Shown one piece after another: positions 48,440-56,510 of a DNA stretch of 64,000 bases. The notes beneath the pieces are model-generated. The model was given only the letters and a program-made list of their open reading frames with translations, had not been told where the DNA came from and made no database searches. Location: contig NZ_AYTM02000002.1 of assembly GCF_000507185.2 (NCBI RefSeq), positions 4,375,501 to 4,439,500 of the forward strand, given 5' to 3'. The position numbers were made by a program, and so were the translations under genes. Origin of the DNA: Pseudomonas syringae KCTC 12500 (GTDB lineage Bacteria; Pseudomonadota; Gammaproteobacteria; Pseudomonadales; Pseudomonadaceae). Every line of letters starts with the position of its first letter. Position 1 is the first letter of the stretch.

Positions 48440-48665
48440 TGCGTGACAAACAGAAAAGTTGCTGAAAGGTAAAATACACGAATGTAATTTTATATATTTG
48501 AAATCGGGTAAAATTCAATAGCTGATATTTTGTTTTAATATCGATTTAATTTCATAAAATTAAATTTATAGGCAATTTATTTATATTTTTTGTGGTTTTT
48601 TAGAAATAATTACTCTTTTTAAAAAACAGAGTGATCACTCTGTTTTTTGAGATTTCCATGATTTT
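48440..48665. other. AT-rich island with a perfect 28-bp palindrome
   Basis: Long runs of A/T interrupt a GC-rich chromosome; no gene is visible. A perfect palindrome, half-site AAAAAACAGAGTGA, occupies 48621-48648 and ends in T6. It may be an intrinsic terminator on either strand or a dimeric operator. It contains or adjoins the promoter region of the exported-protein/glucosidase unit. Confidence 0.7.
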
Positions 48666-48762
48666 CCATGTGACTGCGTGCTGATGAGCGCAAGTATTGC
48701 TGACGCCGGAATACTGGCAGTGAGTGTCAGCCTCATTACGTCGCTGTCAGGCCCGTCGAATA

Positions 48763-48956
48763 AAGTCCGGACACCACCGAAGAATGCCTACGCCTGTCTG
48801 GACTGGAGTGAGCGTCTCCTCACATCGGCGGCGCTGCTGGAGCTGATGCTCAAGCGCGGCTGGGTAAGCCGCCATCTGGATTCCAGAGCACTGCAGCTGA
48901 CGCCCAAAGGAGCAGGCGGGATGGCGAAGGCGTTTGGTCTGGAAGGCGGTGCGTAA
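48763..48956 (+). pseudogene. C-terminal remnant of an ArsR-family regulator
   Basis: The reading frame ends with ACLDWSERLLTSAALLELM and then KRGWVSRHLDSRALQLTPKG, the typical end of winged-helix ArsR regulators (usual form CLDWSERxxHLxGALGxxLLxxxLxxGW...SRALxLTPxG). The DNA-binding N-terminal half is absent, and a few residues of the HLxGALG segment seem lost. It starts right after the AT-rich island, which may mark the break point. Confidence 0.6.
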
Positions 48957-49011
48957 CCGCTCAGGTAACTACGCTGCTGTCGGGCATGCCCGGTAGCAGC
49001 GGGGATCAGGT

Positions 49012-51180
49012 TCAGAAGCTGTATTTCGCCGTCAACGTATAGCTGCGCGGGTTGCCGTACACGTCGGTGGAGCCCCATACCGAACTTGCGCCAATTGCCG
49101 TGTAGTAGGTGCGGTCGAAGATGTTGTTGGCGTTCAGTTGCAGGTCTAGGTTCTTGCTCACCTGATACCCTGCCATCAGGTCGGCGACGGCGTAGCTACC
49201 CTGTTCCAGGCGATAGCTGCCATCGGTGAGCGCGATGTCGTTGTACATGCGGCTCTGCCAGTAAACGTTGCCACCGACGCGCATTTTCTCCAGTGCACCC
49301 TGCAGACGATAGACCGTCGACACCTTGAACAGATGCTCGGGTGTGTCGGTGTTGAATTGCTGGTTCTTGTTCGCCGGATCGGCGTCCTTGAGGTAGTGGG
49401 TGCGGGCGTAGGTGTAGCCTGCGCCGACTTGCCAGTTCTCGGTCAGCGCGCCTTGCAGTTCCATCTCGATGCCTTGGCTGCGTACCAGACCGGCAGCGTC
49501 GTAACAGGTCAGAACCGCGCAGCCCGCCTGGGTCGGCGACTGGGTCTTGAGGTTTTTCTGGTCGATCTGGAACACCGCCAGGGAGGTGTTGAGCGCGCCG
49601 TTGAAGTATTCACCCTTGATACCGACTTCATAGTTTTCGCCCACCACCGGCTTGAGCACCTTGCCGGACAGGTCCTGTGCGCTCTGCGGCTGAAAGACGT
49701 CGGTGTAACTGGTGTATAGCGAGTGGTGTTCATCCAGCTTATAGATCAGCCCTGCGTAGCGCGTCAGGTTACGGGTGACTTTGTAGTCTTCATCGCCGAC
49801 GCGGTCATCGTAGTCGTACCAGTCCAGACGGCCGCCGAGGATCAGGGTCAACGGATCGGCCAGGCTCAGGCGCGTGGTGAGATAGACCGCATCCTGGGTG
49901 GCAATGCTGTGCGTCTTGCCATTGCGAACGAAGTCCGGCTTTGGCGCGCCGATGGGCAGGCCGGTGTCGTAGGGGCTGTACTCGTTGCTGGTCTGGTCGT
50001 ACACGCGCCGGCTGGTGCCGACCACCACTTCATGAGTGCGGCCGAAGGCCTCGACCGGCCCACTGGCGTAGGCATCGAAGGCGGTCTGCTGCTCTTCCGG
50101 CTTCGACTGGTAGGCCGTGGTTTCCAGCGGGCCGTTGTAGCGAGACAGGTAGGTCCCCGAAAACAGGCCGTCCAGCGACGAGCTCGAGCCTGCTACGCGC
50201 AGTTTCCAGTCGTTGTCAAAACGGTGCTCCAGCTCACCGAACACGGTGTCTATCTGGATTTTCTTGTTTTCCCAATCCGAGCCGGAATAGGTGGAGCGCG
50301 GCAGGTTCAGGTGGTGACCATCGACGCCCAGGGGCAGGCCGCCCCAGAAGTAGTTGGTCTGATCTTCCTGACGAGACAGGCCCAGGGTGGCGGTCGTCGC
50401 GTCGCTCAGATCGGCTTCGACCACCCCGTAGAACACGCCGTGATCGCTCTTTTCCTTGTCGCGGAAACTGTTGGCATCCTGGTAGGAGCCGACTATGCGG
50501 CCGCGAACCGTGCGGCTGTCGTTCAGTGGGCCGGACGCATCGAATACGCCACGGTAATCGTCCCAGCTCCCCACCGTGCCGGTGAGGGTGACCTGTGGCA
50601 CGGCGGTAGGGCGCTTGCGCACCATATTGATCGCTGCCGAAGGATTGCCAGACCCTGTCGCCAGGCCAGTCGCGCCCCTGATCACCTCGACATGATCGAA
50701 CATGGCCAGATTGGGTTGAACGCCTGCCGTGTAGCCCGAGTACGAGGCGGGCAGGCCGTCGTACATGATGTTGTCGATGTCGAAACCGCGCGACGTGTAG
50801 GTTTGCCGACCCGGTCCGCTGGACTGGTCCAAAAACAGTCCCGGCGTATACCTCACCACGTCATTGATGCTGGTCATGGCCTGATCGTCCATGCGTTGAC
50901 GGGTGACGACCGTCACGGCCTGCGGCGTTTCACGAATGGTCAGCGGCAACTTGGTCGCGGTCTGCATCGGGCCGGTGGTGTAGGACTGACTGCCCTCGGT
51001 TGTGGAGCCAAGTTGATCGCTGCTGATCTGCGTGGCACCCAGCTCCATGGTCGTGGCGGGCTGTGCTTCGCCAACCTGTTCTCCAGCGGCAAAGGCTGCC
51101 TGTGTGGTGGCAGCCCAGATGCCCATGGCCAGCAGACCCGGTGTGAAACGATTACGGCTTTGCGATTGTTGCCCCGACAT
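49012..51180 (-). CDS. TonB-dependent ferric-siderophore receptor
   Basis: Outer-membrane receptor of 722 aa. The signal peptide ends near AFA; the plug domain starts with KLPLTIRETPQAVTVVTRQRMDDQ and carries the VEVIRGATGLATGSGNPSAAINMVRKRPT motif. The 22-strand barrel ends in the aromatic C-terminus YTLTAKYSF. There is no N-terminal secretin/TonB short signalling domain, so no FecR-type cell-surface signalling. FpvA/FoxA-like by general pattern; the siderophore is unknown. A Fur-like box lies 38 nt upstream. No siderophore synthesis or ABC importer genes are adjacent. Confidence 0.93.
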   Translation of the reverse strand: MSGQQSQSRNRFTPGLLAMGIWAATTQAAFAAGEQVGEAQPATTMELGATQISSDQLGSTTEGSQSYTTGPMQTATKLPLTIRETPQAVTVVTRQRMDDQAMTSINDVVRYTPGLFLDQSSGPGRQTYTSRGFDIDNIMYDGLPASYSGYTAGVQPNLAMFDHVEVIRGATGLATGSGNPSAAINMVRKRPTAVPQVTLTGTVGSWDDYRGVFDASGPLNDSRTVRGRIVGSYQDANSFRDKEKSDHGVFYGVVEADLSDATTATLGLSRQEDQTNYFWGGLPLGVDGHHLNLPRSTYSGSDWENKKIQIDTVFGELEHRFDNDWKLRVAGSSSSLDGLFSGTYLSRYNGPLETTAYQSKPEEQQTAFDAYASGPVEAFGRTHEVVVGTSRRVYDQTSNEYSPYDTGLPIGAPKPDFVRNGKTHSIATQDAVYLTTRLSLADPLTLILGGRLDWYDYDDRVGDEDYKVTRNLTRYAGLIYKLDEHHSLYTSYTDVFQPQSAQDLSGKVLKPVVGENYEVGIKGEYFNGALNTSLAVFQIDQKNLKTQSPTQAGCAVLTCYDAAGLVRSQGIEMELQGALTENWQVGAGYTYARTHYLKDADPANKNQQFNTDTPEHLFKVSTVYRLQGALEKMRVGGNVYWQSRMYNDIALTDGSYRLEQGSYAVADLMAGYQVSKNLDLQLNANNIFDRTYYTAIGASSVWGSTDVYGNPRSYTLTAKYSF

Positions 51181-51217
51181 GAACCCGACACTCCCTCGAC
51201 GCCCTCCATGGCAGGAT

Positions 51218-51236
51218 GATAATAATGTTGATAATG
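51218..51236. promoter_or_regulatory. Fur-box-like operator of the TonB receptor
   Basis: The 19-bp core GATAATAATGTTGATAATG matches 13 of 19 positions of the Fur consensus and lies just upstream of the receptor start, between it and the divergent photolyase gene. Confidence 0.6.
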
Positions 51237-51383
51237 GTTCGCATTAGTGTGACAGGTTGTTTCGTACAGAAAAAGACACTGCGAACAAATAGTTAACAAA
51301 ATTTTCACATTTCCACTCTGAGGCCGGGCGTGGGTCGCCCTGCGGTCGGGCAGGTATCCCATCGAAAAACGCTATGAAAATCT

Positions 51384-51407
51384 TGTACATGAAATTACAT
51401 TGGTACA
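51384..51407 (+). promoter_or_regulatory. PplR/LitR (B12-light regulator) binding-site candidate
   Basis: TGTACA-N12-GGTACA matches 11 of 12 fixed positions of the P. putida PplR1 box as I recall it, T(G/A)TACA-N12-TGTA(C/T)A. It is part of the longer inverted repeat CTTGTAC-N14-GTACAAG (51382-51409). It ends 6 nt before the photolyase ATG, so the transcript would be leaderless or nearly so, or the true start lies downstream. Confidence 0.6.
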
Positions 51408-51413
51408 AGTTTT

Positions 51414-52973
51414 ATGGCCGCGGAGCCTCTTCCATTGACCCAAGCCCCTCGTCTCCACCTGATCCTCGGCGATCAGCTTTCCTTCGATCTCGCATCCTTG
51501 GCGGGTCTGATCCCCGAGCGCGACACGGTCCTGATGGTCGAGGTCATGGAAGAGGCGAGTCATGTGCCGCATCACCCGCAGAAGATCGTGCTGATCTTCA
51601 GCGCTATGCGGCATTTTGCCGAGGCGCTGCGTGAGCGTGGTGTTCGGGTGCAGTACGTCATGCTCGATGATCCGCAGAACACAGGGTCGGTGCCGGGTGA
51701 GTTGCAGCGTTGGCAGGCCCTGTTGCGAGCAGAAGAGCTGCACGTTACCGAGTGTGGCGACTGGCGTCTGGAGCAGTCGATCAAGGACTGCGGGTTGCCC
51801 ATCCAGTGGCACGCCGATACGCGCTTTCTCTGTTCCCGTGACGAGTTCTCGTCGTGGGCGCAAGGCAAGAAGCAGTTGCGCATGGAGTTCTTTTACCGGG
51901 AGATGCGCCGCAAAAGCAGGCTGCTGTTGAACGGCGACGGTACGCCGGTCGGTGGTGCCTGGAACTTTGATGCCGAGAACCGCAAGGCGCTGCCCAAGGG
52001 CATGGCCGCGCCTTATCCGCTGCGCTTTTCCGCCGACACCATCACCCGTCAGGTGCTGACGCTGGTGGGCGAGCGCTTTGCCAGTCATTACGGCTCGCTG
52101 GATAATTTCGACTATCCGGTTACGCACGCCGACGCTCAGGCGCTGTGGGAATACTTTCTGGACTATGGCCTGGCCGGTTTCGGTGATTATCAGGACGCTA
52201 TGGCCACTGATGAGCCGTTTTTGTTTCATGCGCGAATCAGCGCTGCGCTGAACATCGGGCTGCTGGATTTACGCCAGGTGTGCAGTGACGTTGAATCCGC
52301 CTATTGGTCGGGCAGGGTGGGGCTGAATGCCGCCGAAGGTTTCATTCGCCAACTGATCGGCTGGCGGGAATATGTGCGTGGCGTCTATTGGCTGAAAATG
52401 CCCGATTACGCGAGCGGCAATCTGTTCGGTAACAGCCGGCCGCTGCCCGAGTTTTACTGGACCGGCGAAACCAAGATGAACTGCATGAGTCAGGCGATTG
52501 GCCAGAGCCTGAAGCACGCCTACGCCCACCACATTCAGCGCCTGATGGTGACCGGCAACTTTGCCCTGCTTGCCGGCATCGTGCCGGAGCAGATCTGCGA
52601 GTGGTATCTGGCGATCTACATGGACGCCTTCGACTGGGTCGAGCTGCCCAATACGCTGGGCATGGTCATGCATGCCGATGGCGGCTATCTGGGCTCCAAG
52701 CCCTATTGCGCTAGCGGCCAGTACATCAAGCGCATGTCTGACTATTGCCGCGGCTGTGCGTACAAGGTCACTGAAAGCACCACTGAGGATGCCTGCCCGT
52801 TCAATGCGCTCTACTGGCATTTCCTGATGCGCCACGGCGACCTGTTACGTCGCAATCAGCGCATGGCGATTATCTATAAGAACCTTGATCGTATGGCTGA
52901 GCCCAAGCAACAGGCGCTGTGGGAGCGGGGCGAGCATTTGCTGGCCAGGCTGGATGCCGGAGAAGCGCTTTGA
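51414..52973 (+). CDS. cryB: Iron-sulfur cryptochrome/photolyase (FeS-BCP, PhrB/CryB type)
   Basis: 519-aa flavoprotein. It starts with the CryPro-type Rossmann domain ([19 protein letters not shown]) and ends with the FAD-binding helical domain ([19 protein letters not shown]). Cysteines C357, C445, C448 and C461 have spacings of 88, 3 and 13, the same as the four [4Fe-4S] ligands of Agrobacterium PhrB (350, 438, 441, 454). It is therefore the prokaryotic (6-4) photolyase/cryptochrome class with a lumazine antenna rather than CPD photolyase. No ribosome site is visible before ATG 51414; a light-regulon box abuts it. The next gene overlaps its stop. Confidence 0.92.
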   Translation: MAAEPLPLTQAPRLHLILGDQLSFDLASLAGLIPERDTVLMVEVMEEASHVPHHPQKIVLIFSAMRHFAEALRERGVRVQYVMLDDPQNTGSVPGELQRWQALLRAEELHVTECGDWRLEQSIKDCGLPIQWHADTRFLCSRDEFSSWAQGKKQLRMEFFYREMRRKSRLLLNGDGTPVGGAWNFDAENRKALPKGMAAPYPLRFSADTITRQVLTLVGERFASHYGSLDNFDYPVTHADAQALWEYFLDYGLAGFGDYQDAMATDEPFLFHARISAALNIGLLDLRQVCSDVESAYWSGRVGLNAAEGFIRQLIGWREYVRGVYWLKMPDYASGNLFGNSRPLPEFYWTGETKMNCMSQAIGQSLKHAYAHHIQRLMVTGNFALLAGIVPEQICEWYLAIYMDAFDWVELPNTLGMVMHADGGYLGSKPYCASGQYIKRMSDYCRGCAYKVTESTTEDACPFNALYWHFLMRHGDLLRRNQRMAIIYKNLDRMAEPKQQALWERGEHLLARLDAGEAL

Positions 52974-53113
52974 AAAAGAGTGAGTTGCCGGTCAAAACCT
53001 GTGTGGTCTGCGGGCTGCCGTTCACCTGGCGCAAGAAGTGGACGCGCTGCTGGGATGAGGTGCTTTATTGCTCTGAGCGTTGCCGGCGAAACAAGCGCAC
53101 TGCACGCGAGTAG
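52970..53113 (+). CDS. DUF2256 small zinc-ribbon-like protein
   Basis: 47 aa from TTG 52970, overlapping the cryptochrome stop by 4 nt (TTGA) with GGAGAA 5 nt upstream. The four-cysteine pattern C-x2-C ([10 protein letters not shown]) and C-x3-C (LYCSERC) with WRKKW and a basic RRNKR tail is the DUF2256 signature. This family is typically encoded beside FeS-type cryptochromes. Function unknown. Confidence 0.85.
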   Translation: MKKSELPVKTCVVCGLPFTWRKKWTRCWDEVLYCSERCRRNKRTARE

Positions 53114-53259
53114 CGTTTTCAACATATTTCGAAATGAAAAGCGCTGAACTATCGCTTGCTCAGCATGATCCTTCCTTATGCGCATTCAGCGCGACCCCGA
53201 CCTGCCAGTACATCCGCACTGAGTTTTGATCCAGGGTCGCCGAACGAAAAGGAGCCGTC

Positions 53260-53688
53260 ATGACCGTAACCACCCATCCCGTCTACCGCTACACGCCAGG
53301 CCCGCTACATGCGACCTTGCTTGCCGGAACCGTGCCTTTGTTTCTTGGCGGCTTGCTGAGTGATATTGCCTACTACCAGACCTTTCAGATTCAGTGGAGC
53401 AACTTTGCCGCCTGGCTGATTGCCGGAGGCCTGTTGTTCTGCGGGCTGGCGTTGCTGTTCGCGTTGGTCAATCTGGTTCGCGCCGATCACAAGGCCGGTC
53501 GTCCCGTGGTGTACTTCCTGTTGTTGCTGGTTACCTGGGTGCTGGGTCTGGTCAATGCCTTCGAGCATGCGAAAGACGCCTGGGCGGTCATGCCGTCTGG
53601 CCTGATCCTGTCGGTCATTGTCACTGTTCTGGCCTGCGTTGCGACGTGGACCGGGCTCACCAGCCTGCGTTCCGGAGGTGCAGAATGA
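53260..53688 (+). CDS. DUF2231-type four-helix membrane protein
   Basis: 142 aa with four hydrophobic segments (about 18-40, 48-72, 82-102, 113-135) and the YxPGPLHATLLAGTVPLFLGGLLSDIAY start typical of DUF2231. It may be a heme- or redox-associated membrane subunit. The stop overlaps the next start (ATGA), so it is coupled to the sugar dehydrogenase and may pass its electrons to the membrane. Confidence 0.8.
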   Translation: MTVTTHPVYRYTPGPLHATLLAGTVPLFLGGLLSDIAYYQTFQIQWSNFAAWLIAGGLLFCGLALLFALVNLVRADHKAGRPVVYFLLLLVTWVLGLVNAFEHAKDAWAVMPSGLILSVIVTVLACVATWTGLTSLRSGGAE

Positions 53689-54977
53689 GAAATATCCACG
53701 CATTGACTGCATTGAGCATGGCGCTGCTGCTGAGCGCCTGCGGTGGTGAAGCCGACAGCACTCAGGCGCGCGGACCGGATCCGAAGCTGCCGGACCCGCA
53801 ACGCGGCCTGTTGCCGAGCATGAAGATTGCCGAACCGACCGCATGGGGCGATCAGAAGCCTGCCGTGCCTGAGGGTTTCAGCATCACGGCGATTGCCAGT
53901 GACCTGAATATTCCGCGCCAGTCCATCGTCTTGCCCAATGGCGACATCATCGTTGCCGAAGGACGCGGCGGCAGCGCTGCCAAGCTCAAACCCAAGGACG
54001 TGATTGCCAGCGTCATCAAGGCCCAGGGCAACACCAAGGTCAAAAGCGGTAATCGTCTGACACTGCTGCGGGACGCGGACGGCGACGGCAAGTACGAGCT
54101 GAAGACGGTCTTCGCCGAGAACCTCAATGCGCCTTATGGCCTGGCCTTCGCGAACGGCAAGCTGTACGTAGCCAACCAGGATGCGCTGGTCAGCTTCGAT
54201 TATCAGGAAGGCCAGACCAAGGCCAGCGGTGAACCTACCAAGGTCACCGACTTGCCTGCGGCGATCAACCACCACTGGACCAAGGCGCTGACGGCAAGCC
54301 CTGATGGCCGCTACCTTTATGTCGGTATCGGCTCGAACAGTAACGTGACCGAGCGCGGCATGGAGGTCGAGATCGATCGGGCGATGGTCTGGCAGATCGA
54401 CGCCGCCACCGGTGCCCACAAGCCTTATGCGACCGGTCTGCGCAACCCGACAGCACTGGCGATTCAGCCGGGCACCGGGCAGTTGTGGACTGTGGTCAAC
54501 GAGCGTGACGAACTGGGGCCTGATCTGGTTCCGGATTACCTGACCTCGGTGAAGGAGGGCGCGTTCTACGGCTGGCCTTACAGCTATTGGGGCCAGAATG
54601 TCGACACGCGTGCCCAGCCGCAGAATCCGGCCAAAGTCGCTGCGGCGATCAAGCCTGATTACAGCCTCGGTTCGCACGTCGCCGCACTGGGCGTGTCGTT
54701 CTCGATCCCGGCCATGGGCGACAAGTTTGCCGACGGCGTGTTCGTTGGTGAGCACGGCAGTTGGAACCGCGATAACCCGGTGGGTTACAAGGTGATCTTT
54801 GTGCCGTTCAGCAATGGACGTCCTGCGGGCGAGCCTGTGGATTTCGCAACCGGTTTCCGCGGAGCTGACGGTAAGACTCGTGGCCGGCCGGTCGGTGTGA
54901 CAGTTGATCCGAAAGGCGCACTTATCATCGCTGACGACCTGGCAAACACCGTCTGGAGAGTGACCCGCAACAAGTAG
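53685..54977 (+). CDS. PQQ-dependent sugar (sorbosone-type) dehydrogenase lipoprotein
   Basis: 430 aa. The signal peptide carries a lipobox, LLLSAC, so it is a membrane-anchored periplasmic lipoprotein. The body is a six-bladed beta-propeller of the GSDH/sorbosone family: GFSITAIASDLNIPRQSIVLPNGDIIVAEGRGG at the first blade, LLRDADGDGKYE, YATGLRNPTALAIQPGTGQLWTVVNERDELGPDLVPDYL and GEHGSWNRDNPVGYKV are family landmarks. GGAGGTG precedes the ATG. Probably oxidises an aldose or polyol with PQQ. Confidence 0.88.
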   Translation: MRNIHALTALSMALLLSACGGEADSTQARGPDPKLPDPQRGLLPSMKIAEPTAWGDQKPAVPEGFSITAIASDLNIPRQSIVLPNGDIIVAEGRGGSAAKLKPKDVIASVIKAQGNTKVKSGNRLTLLRDADGDGKYELKTVFAENLNAPYGLAFANGKLYVANQDALVSFDYQEGQTKASGEPTKVTDLPAAINHHWTKALTASPDGRYLYVGIGSNSNVTERGMEVEIDRAMVWQIDAATGAHKPYATGLRNPTALAIQPGTGQLWTVVNERDELGPDLVPDYLTSVKEGAFYGWPYSYWGQNVDTRAQPQNPAKVAAAIKPDYSLGSHVAALGVSFSIPAMGDKFADGVFVGEHGSWNRDNPVGYKVIFVPFSNGRPAGEPVDFATGFRGADGKTRGRPVGVTVDPKGALIIADDLANTVWRVTRNK

Positions 54978-55008
54978 GTCACATGGCCTTGGGTCGTTGT
55001 TGAGTGAT

Positions 55009-55078
55009 CGTTCCCAAGCTCTGCTTGGGAACGCCGTTCGTGAAGCTCTGCGTCAACCATGCAACCTCGACGCAGAGC
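55009..55078. repeat. Extragenic palindromic repeat cluster
   Basis: Two adjacent hairpins: CGTTCCCAAGC-TCT-GCTTGGGAACG (55009-55033) and GCTCTGCGTC (55045-55054) with GACGCAGAGC (55069-55078). The unit GTTCGTGA-GCTCTGCGTC is shared with the outer arms of the repeat at 34.0-34.6 kb. The 260-nt gap 54978-55237 holds no other feature. Confidence 0.8.
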
Positions 55079-55237
55079 ATCGGCCGGATGGCCAGTCCTG
55101 GCTGGGCTTACCTTGCGTCATCCACACACAATTCTTTCGCAAGGTGGCTTCGATACGGACTTACACGTTAGGGTTGGCCGCTTCCACGCGCTGGCCCGAG
55201 CGGCCGGTCGCTGACATCCCTGAATTCTGGAACCGCT

Positions 55238-56437
55238 GTGAGTCGCTTTGAAACCGCTGGAAACGTAAAAACAAAACCCGCTTCATGGTGGGCCGTTGGC
55301 AGCGTATCGCTTGGGTCGTTCGCCACCGTCACCACTGAATTTCTGCCGGTCGGGCTGCTGCCCGATATCGCTCGCGACCTGGGAACCAGCATCAGCCAGA
55401 CAGGCTTGATGATGGCCGTTCCCGGCATCCTTGCGGCCATCTCGGCACCGTCCTGTATTGCCCTGTTCAGTCATGTCGACCGCAAGCGCCTGTTGCTCGG
55501 GCTGCTGTCGATATTGCTGGCATCCAACCTGATCGTCGCGTTGTCTACGCACTTCTGGCTGACCCTCGCAGGCAGGGTCCTGCTCGGCTTCGCGCTGGGG
55601 GGATTCTGGACGATTGCCGGGTCACTCGGGCCGCGCTTGAGGCCCGGCAAGGAGGGCGTTAAGGCCACTGCTTATGTGCTGGCGGGCGTCTCGATTGGCA
55701 CTGTCGCCGGGATTCCGGCCGGTACGTTGATCGGTGAAGCCTTCGGCTGGCGGGCAGCTTTTGAAACAGCGGCAGTGGTCACGGTTGCAGTGGGGTTGTT
55801 GATCGCAACCTTCCTGCCTGCGTTGCCGGGCGAGCGTTCCGCCGGCATCAGCCAGATGTTGTCGCTGGCTGGCGAGCAGCGCATTCGTCGCATGTTCGCC
55901 GCCGCACTGTTGATCTATGTCGGGCACTTCGCGGCTTACACGTACCTCGCGCCCTTCGTGCAGGAATTCGCGCATATTCAGGGTCAGGCGCTGGGGGCAT
56001 TGCTCTTCGCGTTCGGCCTGGCGGCGGTTGCAGGCAATCTGGCCGGTGGAGCCCTGGCGGCCAGAAGCGCGCCGTCCTCGGTGCTGATCATGACCCTGCT
56101 GATGCTGGGTTCGCTGACGGCGCTGCTGATGTTCGTCGGTAACCCGTGGCTGCTCTGGCCGGTGATTCTGGTCTGGGGGTTCGCTTTCGGGATGATCCCC
56201 ATCACCACACAGATCTGGTGTTTCGAGGCTTCCAATGATCGTGTCGAGGGCGTTCAGGCGTTGCTGGTGTGTGTGGTGAATCTGTCGATTGGCGGCGGGG
56301 CGTTCATTGGTGGTGTGGTGTCCGGTCGGGCCGGCTTTACCGCTGCCATCGTGATCGGCGCGGTATGTGCCGCGCTGTCCATGCTCACCGTGATACTGGC
56401 GATGCGCAGCTTAAGACCGGTCAGTTGCATAGACTGA
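55238..56437 (+). CDS. MFS transporter, DHA1 family (AraJ/arabinose-efflux-like)
   Basis: 399-aa inner-membrane exporter with 12 hydrophobic segments. DHA1 landmarks: VTTEFLPVGLLPDIARDLG in helix 1, DRKRLLLGL in loop 2-3, GRVLLGFALGGFWTIAGSL in helix 4-5 and the GIPAGTLIGEAFGWRAAF motif C of antiporters. GTG start with GGAA about 6 nt upstream. Substrate unknown. Confidence 0.87.
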   Translation: MSRFETAGNVKTKPASWWAVGSVSLGSFATVTTEFLPVGLLPDIARDLGTSISQTGLMMAVPGILAAISAPSCIALFSHVDRKRLLLGLLSILLASNLIVALSTHFWLTLAGRVLLGFALGGFWTIAGSLGPRLRPGKEGVKATAYVLAGVSIGTVAGIPAGTLIGEAFGWRAAFETAAVVTVAVGLLIATFLPALPGERSAGISQMLSLAGEQRIRRMFAAALLIYVGHFAAYTYLAPFVQEFAHIQGQALGALLFAFGLAAVAGNLAGGALAARSAPSSVLIMTLLMLGSLTALLMFVGNPWLLWPVILVWGFAFGMIPITTQIWCFEASNDRVEGVQALLVCVVNLSIGGGAFIGGVVSGRAGFTAAIVIGAVCAALSMLTVILAMRSLRPVSCID

Positions 56438-56510
56438 TCTGCCGATAATGGGATACCGCGGCAACGCTGAATGCATCGTCGCGATACCTCATCACACCCT
56501 AATTAAACCC

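Noticed and set aside
49723..51219. 498-codon open frame on the + strand opposite the TonB receptor
   Set aside because: Antisense shadow; the receptor frame carries signal peptide, plug and barrel motifs.
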